This document shows, in pieces, positions 62,665 to 64,000 of a stretch of DNA of 64,000 nucleotides (its first letter is position 1; each line of letters begins with the position of its first letter). The notes under the pieces are model-generated. The model ran no database searches, had not been told where the DNA came from, and saw only the letters and a program-made list of their open reading frames with translations. The stretch lies in contig NZ_AP022563.1 of the NCBI RefSeq assembly GCF_010726645.1, positions 5,332,001 to 5,396,000 on the forward strand, in the 5' to 3' direction. This DNA comes from Mycolicibacterium duvalii (GTDB taxonomy: Bacteria > Actinomycetota > Actinomycetes > Mycobacteriales > Mycobacteriaceae). Both the position numbers and the translations under genes were made by a program.

Positions 62665-64000
62665 ATGAGCTTGGAAACGGTGGCTAGGCAGTCTTTGTAC
62701 CGCCAGACCCACGCGCGTGGTGGCGATCTGCACTCGGTGGTGGATCGTCGCCTGCTGGTCCGCATCTGGCGCTTCGCCGGGCGGCACCATCGCCGACTGG
62801 CCGTCTTTCTGACGGTGAGCGTGCTCAGCGCCGTGCTGACGGTCGCCACGCCCCTGCTCGCCGGCCGGGTGGTCGACGAGATCACCGGTCCCGGCAGCAC
62901 CGCAGTCGTGGTCGGGCTGGCTGCGGTGATCGCCGGCGTCGCGCTCGCGGAGGCGGTGCTGGCGCTGGTCACGCGCTGGCTGTCGTCGACGATCGGCGAA
63001 GGCCTGATCCTGGATCTGCGCACGGCGGTCTTCGACCACGTGCAGCGCATGCCGGTCGCGTTCTTCACCCGCACCCGGACCGGTGCGCTGGTCAGCCGGC
63101 TCGGCAACGACGTGATGGGGGCGCAGCGCGCATTCTCCGACACCCTGTCCGGCGTGGTCGCCAACCTGGTGACGCTGACCTTGACGCTGGCGGTGATGCT
63201 GAGCATCTCGTGGCAGATCACGCTGCTGTCGCTGGCCCTGCTGCCGCTGTTCCTGGTCCCGGCGCGGCGGATCGGCACCGCGATGGCGGCGCTGTCGCGC
63301 GAGGCGTCCGTGCACAACGCGACGATGAACACCCAGATGACCGAGCGGTTCTCGGCGCCCGGCGCCACCCTGGTGAAGTTGTTCGGCGACCCGGCCTCCG
63401 AGTCCCGCGAGTTCGAGACGCGAGCGGGACGGGTCCGCGACATCGGCGTGCGCACGGCGATGCTGCAGTCGACGTTCATGAATTCGCTGACGCTGATGTC
63501 AGCGTTGGCGCTGGCGCTGGTCTACGGGCTCGGTGGGGCGCTGGCGCTGGGCGGGCAACTGCAGGCCGGCGCGATCGTTGCGCTGGCCCTGCTGCTGACC
63601 CGGCTGTACGCGCCGCTGACCGCGCTGGCCAACGCGCGCGTGGAGATCGCCAGCGCGCTGGTCAGTTTCGAGCGGGTCTTCGAAGTGCTCGACCTGGTGC
63701 CGCTGATCCGGGAGAGCCCGGAGGCGACCGCGATTCCCGGCGGACCCGTGCACGTCGAGTTCGACGACGTCCACTTCTCCTACCCGGCGGCGGACAAGGT
63801 GTCGCTGGCATCGCTGGAGGAGGTCGCCGAACTGGACGACCGCGGCGGCGAGGAGGTGCTGCACGGCATCTCGTTCACCGCGCGGCCCGGGCAGATGGTG
63901 GCGCTGGTCGGGTCGTCGGGCGCGGGCAAGTCGACGATCGCGTCGCTGCTGGCCCGCCTGTATGACGTCGGCCGCGATGACGGCGCGGTGCGGCTCAACG
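62665..64000 (+). CDS. ABC exporter, permease-ATPase fusion (3' end outside window)
   Basis: The frame opens at ATG 62665 (MSLETVARQSLYRQ) and runs off the window at 64000; 445 codons are visible. About residues 35-330 form a six-helix ABC exporter membrane domain (RTRTGALVSRLGNDV near the coupling helix). The ATPase domain begins at about 350 (VEFDDVHFSYP), with Walker A GSSGAGKST at about 415. The signature and Walker B lie beyond the window. It has the half-transporter architecture of lipid or drug exporters; substrate unknown. Confidence 0.9.
   Translation, partial: MSLETVARQSLYRQTHARGGDLHSVVDRRLLVRIWRFAGRHHRRLAVFLTVSVLSAVLTVATPLLAGRVVDEITGPGSTAVVVGLAAVIAGVALAEAVLALVTRWLSSTIGEGLILDLRTAVFDHVQRMPVAFFTRTRTGALVSRLGNDVMGAQRAFSDTLSGVVANLVTLTLTLAVMLSISWQITLLSLALLPLFLVPARRIGTAMAALSREASVHNATMNTQMTERFSAPGATLVKLFGDPASESREFETRAGRVRDIGVRTAMLQSTFMNSLTLMSALALALVYGLGGALALGGQLQAGAIVALALLLTRLYAPLTALANARVEIASALVSFERVFEVLDLVPLIRESPEATAIPGGPVHVEFDDVHFSYPAADKVSLASLEEVAELDDRGGEEVLHGISFTARPGQMVALVGSSGAGKSTIASLLARLYDVGRDDGAVRLN

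Overview
The window is high-GC actinobacterial DNA. Gene content and order match the Rv0861c-Rv0903c segment of Mycobacterium tuberculosis, but the additions (group 3b NiFe hydrogenase, MspA-type porins, a giant repeat protein) point to a fast-growing environmental Mycolicibacterium. The species cannot be fixed from the sequence alone. No rRNA, tRNA, CRISPR array or insertion sequence was found.

Layout. 1-10473: the 3' part of a giant gene encoding 27 tandem beta-rich repeats. 10488-18071: the XPB-type helicase and an XPB/WYL-type partner, separated by a second, shorter protein of the same repeat family. 18137-23784: a molybdenum-cofactor block (moaC, mog, moaE, moaD, moaA) wrapped around rpfA, then a YccF membrane protein and cspB. 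rpfA has a clear ydaO-type c-di-AMP riboswitch leader and an upstream CRP site. 23890-34946: a conserved core with a Xi-class GST, DUF2771, an MFS protein, DUF3027, SRPBCC, DUF2530, a SpoU methyltransferase, DUF2537, sepH, serC, an AurF-like diiron protein and fprB.

34950-44670 is a ten-gene leftward operon, hypF-hypC-hypD-hypE-hyhB-cNBD-hyhG-hyhS-hyhL-protease. It encodes an NADP-linked group 3b hydrogenase with most of its maturation set; hypA and hypB are absent from the window. A near-consensus DosR box lies just before hypF. 44741-48330 adds a DUF4239 membrane protein and a secreted GH1 beta-glucosidase whose leader and cadherin-like domain resemble those of the repeat protein at 12600. 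This whole block sits between fprB and the glyoxalase-like gene, which are neighbours in M. tuberculosis.

48327-55455: VOC protein, DinB/MDMPI protein, citA, pdxH, a TetR regulator, gltA2 and an MFS-MarR pair. 55452-62467: a carotenoid-desaturase-like oxidoreductase, secreted proteins, two MspA-family proteins in an operon with a proline-rich protein, an FKBP, and the PrrA/PrrB two-component system. 62665-64000 is the 5' part of an ABC exporter gene cut by the window edge. Genes are tightly packed: ATGA/GTGA start-stop overlaps are common, and several convergent pairs share or abut stop codons.
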